Shown here in pieces: positions 59,907 to 64,000 of a stretch of DNA of 64,000 nt; positions within the stretch are counted from its first letter, which is position 1, and every line of letters starts with the position of its first letter. Made by a program: the position numbers and the translations under genes. Source of the stretch: Prosopocoilus inquinatus (Eukaryota; Arthropoda; Insecta; Coleoptera; Lucanidae); contig CM069871.1 of assembly GCA_036172665.1 (NCBI GenBank), positions 59,208,713-59,272,712 of the forward strand, written 5' to 3'. A model generated the notes under the pieces. It saw only the letters and a program-made list of their open reading frames with translations, had not been told where the DNA came from and did not search any database.

Positions 59907-60563
59907 GTACATACGAATAATATTATGAATTTTTAGCAATTAATTTTTTATTGTAGACACAAAAATTTTGATTGGAATTAGAGTTTCAGTTCTCCGACGT
60001 GCTAAATTAATTTTAAAACTCGTTAACGTTGCCCCTGATTTTTGTAACACCTGCGAGTTAATCGCGGATAGGTGAAAGTTTTTAATATAAACAAACAGGC
60101 ATCGCGACTTGAGAGACTGCAAAATTAAAAAGTGTCCACACAACTGTCCAAACATGCGGTTGTTTTTGCCATAGCAGTTCAACCCCCCAGAAACCACTTT
60201 AGGGCGACATAAGCGAGTGTGTGGGTGTATTTCTACACGCAGAAAAAACCAGCTTGGATACCCAGAATCTATCCGAAGACCCCCCAGGGCATTCCAGAGT
60301 CTCTGTTACCACGTACTATCTGATAAGGTATAGTAATTGCTATCTTATATACATCATGTTCCCTTTTATACAAAATTTCTTTTTACTTTTATAAACATAT
60401 TTTTTGTAATTGTTAATTTTTTTATATCAACTTAAATTAATGCTCAATAAATCCATTGCAGCGCACGAGGGCTCCGGACTTCGAAGGTTAGAATTATAGA
60501 CAGGATGGGTGCGGTACATATTAACAAATAGTTTTAGATTCCATGCATCACCTGTGACCGCAC
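59907..60563. other. Intronic gap, nothing recognised
   Basis: AT-rich with a GC-richer patch at 60180-60330 that has no recognisable product. Confidence 0.4.
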
Positions 60564-60742
60564 CTTATGGATGGTGCCCGTCTCCATTTCCATTCCTCTA
60601 CCGTTGGTAGGTACGATACCAACACTTAAAGCTGCCACTCTCACGACCGCCGGAAACAAAGCGCTTATGCTGCAGTTCACTCTTTTCCCGTAGTTCCTCA
60701 GTGTAAAGACATCCTCGTTATTTTGAAGTAAAATGTTACAAG
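60564..60742 (-). CDS. CRHBP: CRF-binding protein, antepenultimate coding exon
   Basis: The exon is 179 nt, preceded on the minus strand by ttttctgttgcag and followed by the donor GTGCGG. It opens with two bases of a split codon, then encodes 59 residues beginning CNILLQNNEDVF, with YGKRVNCSISALFPAVVRV and ALSVGIVPTNGRG. The first two cysteines are 22 residues apart, the spacing I recall for one disulfide of vertebrate CRF-BP. The sequon N-C-S sits at the position of the single N-glycosylation site of the vertebrate protein. The phase means the previous exon ends with one base of the split codon. No such exon was identified between 60743 and 64000. Too short and split for simple ORF detection. 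Confidence 0.9.
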
Positions 60743-62697
60743 CTGCAACAGAAAATAATAATTGTTAGTTAGAAGTGGCGGATACAAGAGAACGAAGATG
60801 TTACTTGTTGTAAGACGAGGATAAAATCAGCTTGAACTGTACAAAATAAAACGAGATTGAGAATGACAGTGACAATGGAAATCTGGTCGCGTGAATCAAA
60901 CGGTAAACATAACTTCAGACTTTCTATTAGCCTGCCCTCGCCTTCCATTAGGTTTTTCAGAACCGCGCTCCTGATCGTTAGGCATTGAGTGATGGAAAAT
61001 TGGTTTTTTTATTTGCATTTTCATCAACTGCAAACAGTTGCGGATAATGAAATATTTGTCTTGGTGATTAAATTCAATATTAGGATTCAGTATTCGGGAC
61101 AGTGCTATTTTATAGGACCTTAATTATTTAAATCATTTCAAAAAGTATACATGCAAGTTATAATGAATATTACATTGTTTTATACTGTAAAGTTCTTCTT
61201 TTCTACTCGTACATATTGGTTCTAAACCTTCTTTCTTCTATTATTTTTATTATAAATTCTCAATCATTTGTATTTCCTTTTATTTTGTAAGACATTGTAC
61301 GAAAGATTTATACTTTCACGCTTTCGTCAATTATTAAAGTCGTACATAACGAGTTGTTACTGAACCTGACAATTTAAAAAGGTGTTACGGTTTTGTTTTT
61401 CGTATCTTAAAAAAAAATATGGAAGGAAAAATTGATAGAAAAGAACAAGGGAGAGCAACTACACGTATCCAAAAGCTTAAAATCGAAAAATTCAGCATGA
61501 ATAGCAATCACAAGAAAAAACGAAAAAAATTAATTATTAACTTCAAACTTGGCATACCGAAGTATTGTGGAGGAATTCTTGAACCAGTTTATTGTAAAAC
61601 CAAGTTATCGCGTCTAGCGAAGTAAAGGCTTTAAAAAAACTTTTTTTCGCCTGAGAAATTATAAACAGAACACGCTACAAAACGATCGACAAGAAGCACC
61701 AGCATCCGTTTTGGAACACCCGTGCGATATTTGCAGCTTGATTCGACTTGCTGCACATTTTAATCGTAATCAATCGGAACTCTTCGATTCGATAACAAAA
61801 TAAAAGACCGCTGTCGTCGATCATTTATTTGCTTTATTTATTGTCTCGGGAGAGAACTCATTTCGTATTTGGAAGTCATGACGTCGTACATCTTTCGGCT
61901 AAGCCGTGATCAAAGCTCAACGAGAAAGAGCGAACTAGAGAACTAGAAGAGACTAAGACCCGCATGGTTAAGCTTAGTTAATTCCTCGCTTTCCTCCATT
62001 TCTCGCTTATAAGCTCGGATAAAGATAAGAAATTCAGACTACTCATGAGTCAATCAGTCAACTTTAGTAATAACGTTTTGACTTTTGCTGCCTACCTGAA
62101 TCGTAATAAGATTTGTGCTGAGGAAATTAATGTACAGAGTGGACCATTTTTGACGATTTTTCAGGGTTTCTCAGTTATTTAAAGCAGCAGAAGAAAACCG
62201 TTCCCGCGACCCATTGCTACTTTTTCGAGAAAAACCGAGTGGAAATAACAAAAGTTAGCTATCTCGATTCGTTCGGGAAATATCGGCCGAAAACGAATTT
62301 TCGCGAAAAATATTTTTCACATATTTTTCGCAATTTGATGAGATATTTTGAAAATTCAAAAACTGTTTTATTCAGCACTGAGCGGATATCTGACTGACGT
62401 TATTGTCTTTCGTAAAAGCCGCACCAGTTTTGCGAAACCGAATATAACTTTAAAATTTTAAATGGAAACCTCAGTTGGCTATGACACCAGCAAATTGCTT
62501 GTTTCCTTACCTTTTCAAAAATATATAACTCGATACATTTATTTTCATAAACAACGAAATTATTGAATGTTTTCATTTTTCTATCACAACAAAGAATGAA
62601 TACGACTGTAAGTAGGCTTAGATTGCTAAATTCAACAAATGAAGAAAAAATCATAATATCTCGCTGTCCTGTCAAAATTAAAAGAGGTCACGTTACG
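60743..62697. other. CRF-BP upstream intron and transposon leader
   Basis: I looked for the preceding CRF-BP exon on the minus strand and found none. The part from about 62140 (ccatttttgacgattttt, tatcggccgaaaacg, atatttttcgcaatttgatg) is probably the leader of the transposase pseudogene that follows, by position only. Confidence 0.4.
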
Positions 62698-63735
62698 ATG
62701 GTTTCTTACGATAATTTGGAGAAATGGGATATGCTTACAACATATCGAGAGCGCAAAGGATTTAATTACAACATCCGAAATATACTTCACTAGTTACCCA
62801 GAAAGACGGCAACCAGATTCAAGAGTTTATAAGAGAATTGAAAATAATTTAAAACTGTATGGAGCTATTGAGAAACCCAAACCAATAAAGTACAGTAAAC
62901 CTGAGAAAGAAAATGAGGTTGTGAACGTTTTGGCGTTAGTTGAAGCCAATCCAAATATTTCTTCGAGAGAAATAGAAAACGATATAGGAGTAAGTAAAAC
63001 AAAAGCTTTACGAATTTTACAAGAGCATAAATTTAGACCATACAGAATCAGAATGAATCATTTTCTATATCCAGAAGATTTTCAAAAAAGTACAGAATTT
63101 TGTCAATGGTACTTAAATAAGTGTAGATTGGATAATACTTTCCAAAATAACATCATTTGGAGTGACGAAGCCCGATTTACCAGCGACGGAACATTTAATC
63201 GTCATAATCATCATCACTGGAGCAATGAAAATCCTCATGCCACAACAACTCGACGTCGGCAAGGACGATTTGGAGTGAATGTTTGTTGTTTTCTTAAAGA
63301 CAACAAGTTACACTATTTTACGTATGAGCGAAATTTGAATGCTGCTCTCTATGTTGAGTTGCTAAATATACATTTGACACAATTTCTGAATAATATGCAG
63401 GATAATGAAAAAGAAGCAGCATGGTTTCAATTAGATGGAGCACCACCACATGCTTCATTTTTAACTCAAAATGTTTTAAACCAGCGTTTAATGGACCTAT
63501 AAAATGGCCTCCAAGAACACCGGATATAACGCCTCTAGATTTTTTTCTGTGGGGCAATTTAAAGAACTACGTTTATTCGAAACAAAATAATACTATCAAT
63601 GTTTTATAAAATAATATAGAGAATGCTTTTCGCAAAATTTCACCATTTCAAATTCAAAACGCAGTAATCTGGATTAACAAAAGGTGTCAAATTTGCCTCC
63701 GAGAAAACGGTAGGCGGTTTGAACATTTATTTTAG
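62698..63735 (+). pseudogene. DUF4817-type Tc1/mariner-like transposase with two frameshifts
   Basis: Starts ATG 62698 (MVSYDNLEKWDMLTTYRERK), shifts frame near 62760, then continues YFTSYPERRQPDSRVYKRIE (DUF4817-type region) and SSREIENDIGVSKTKALRIL (HTH). A DDE core follows: the first aspartate in IIWSDEARFTSDG, the second in WFQLDGAPPHAS. A one-base loss near 63487 shifts the frame, and the third aspartate is in PRTPDITPLDFFLWGNLKNY, about 34 residues after the second. An in-frame TAA at 63606-63608 precedes a C-terminal remainder NAFRKISPFQIQNAVIW through RFEHLF to TAG 63733-63735. Length is about 345 codons. It is inactive. Terminal inverted repeats could not be paired inside the window. 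Confidence 0.9.
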
Positions 63736-64000
63736 TAAATAGGAATAAGTAGTTAAGAAACCTTCTTTCTTTTTTAATGTTTTCTACTGAAGAGTTTTTT
63801 TCTTTAAGAAATTACCTGTAGTTTTGTGTAAGTCGCAGTACTTTATGCATTACTAATTATTATTTCTATTTTTTTAATTGATGTAGAATTTTGAACTCGA
63901 TCGTATTCATGCTAAGTTAGTTAATCTGGACTCAATAAAATCTAATAGTGCTTACAATTGGGTTCAGAATTGTAGCATGTTATTACCTATTATAACAATT
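63736..64000. other. AT-rich right edge, no gene
   Basis: Probably 3' flank of the transposase pseudogene; nothing else is recognised. Confidence 0.4.

Larger units (their letters stand above)
41255..60742 (-). other. CRHBP: CRF-binding protein gene locus (3' half, three exons)
   Basis: Three exons on the minus strand (60742-60564, 57812-57704, 41412-41255) join in frame into the C-terminal 147 residues of a secreted CUB-fold protein, matching corticotropin-releasing-factor-binding protein. Splice sites are gcag/GTGCGG, tttag/GTTTGT and gtag; junction phases are 0 and 1. Intron lengths are 2751 bp and 16291 bp. Known CRF-BP has five sequential disulfides; the six cysteines here fit the last three pairs. 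The N-terminal CUB-like region and signal peptide must be on exons beyond base 64000. In insects the binding protein is thought to regulate CRF-like diuretic hormone (DH44) signalling. The last intron has been expanded by at least five separate mobile elements. Alternative splicing cannot be assessed from sequence alone. Confidence 0.9.

Noticed and set aside
61419..61625. 68-codon lysine-rich ORF near the CRF-BP gene, considered as an upstream exon
   Set aside because: Wrong strand for the gene and no CUB-domain features.
1..64000. CRISPR arrays, operons, tRNA and rRNA genes
   Set aside because: None seen; the repeats present are eukaryotic transposons and satellites, and no cloverleaf-type sequence was recognised by eye.

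Overview
The window looks like AT-rich, repeat-laden nuclear DNA of an insect. A beetle is my best guess, from the mix of mariner, DUF4817-type and jockey-like elements, but this is inference. There are no operons, no bacterial-style gene density, and I saw no tRNA or rRNA gene. Nearly all recognisable coding sequence is transposon remnant. The exception is one host gene hidden in small exons.

Host gene: the last three coding exons of a corticotropin-releasing-factor-binding protein (CRF-BP/CRHBP) lie on the minus strand at 60564-60742, 57704-57812 and 41255-41412. Splice sites and phases agree and the reading frame is unbroken. The last intron is about 16.3 kb and is filled with mobile DNA: a copy of a ~0.8 kb dispersed repeat, an LTR-like block, a 2.3 kb foldback element with a perfect 9-bp target duplication, a 1.3 kb mariner, a non-autonomous hAT and a 5'-truncated non-LTR retrotransposon. 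The upstream exons must lie beyond base 64000. A second possible host exon (105 codons, plus strand) is at 25415-25732; its family is not recognised.

Layout. 1-2540: edge-truncated transposase (minus), then a decayed non-LTR retrotransposon with a MITE inside it. 4481-6104: tandem array of ~300 bp units, each with a small hairpin. 7434-8984: 3' end of another non-LTR element, a dispersed repeat and an LTR-like block. 10981-13479: nested duplications and inverted repeats. 14924-15753: MITE with a 9-bp target duplication. 15930-17640: tandem array of ~510-540 bp units. 19454-20335: large inverted repeat. 23059-23287: MITE. 26150-29092: tandem array of ~660-685 bp units. 29181-29340: palindromic MITE. 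29730-32310: dispersed repeat and a GC-rich/T-rich block. 34300-40043: LTR-like ends, a hAT element and two abutting MITEs. 41255-60742: the CRF-BP gene. 62698-63735: a second DUF4817-type transposase pseudogene.

Every transposase or reverse transcriptase seen carries stops, frameshifts or deletions, so none looks active. The strongest structural calls are those with target-site duplications: 49227-51515 (9 bp), 14933-15744 (9 bp), 54400-54992 (8 bp) and 51865-53166 (TA).
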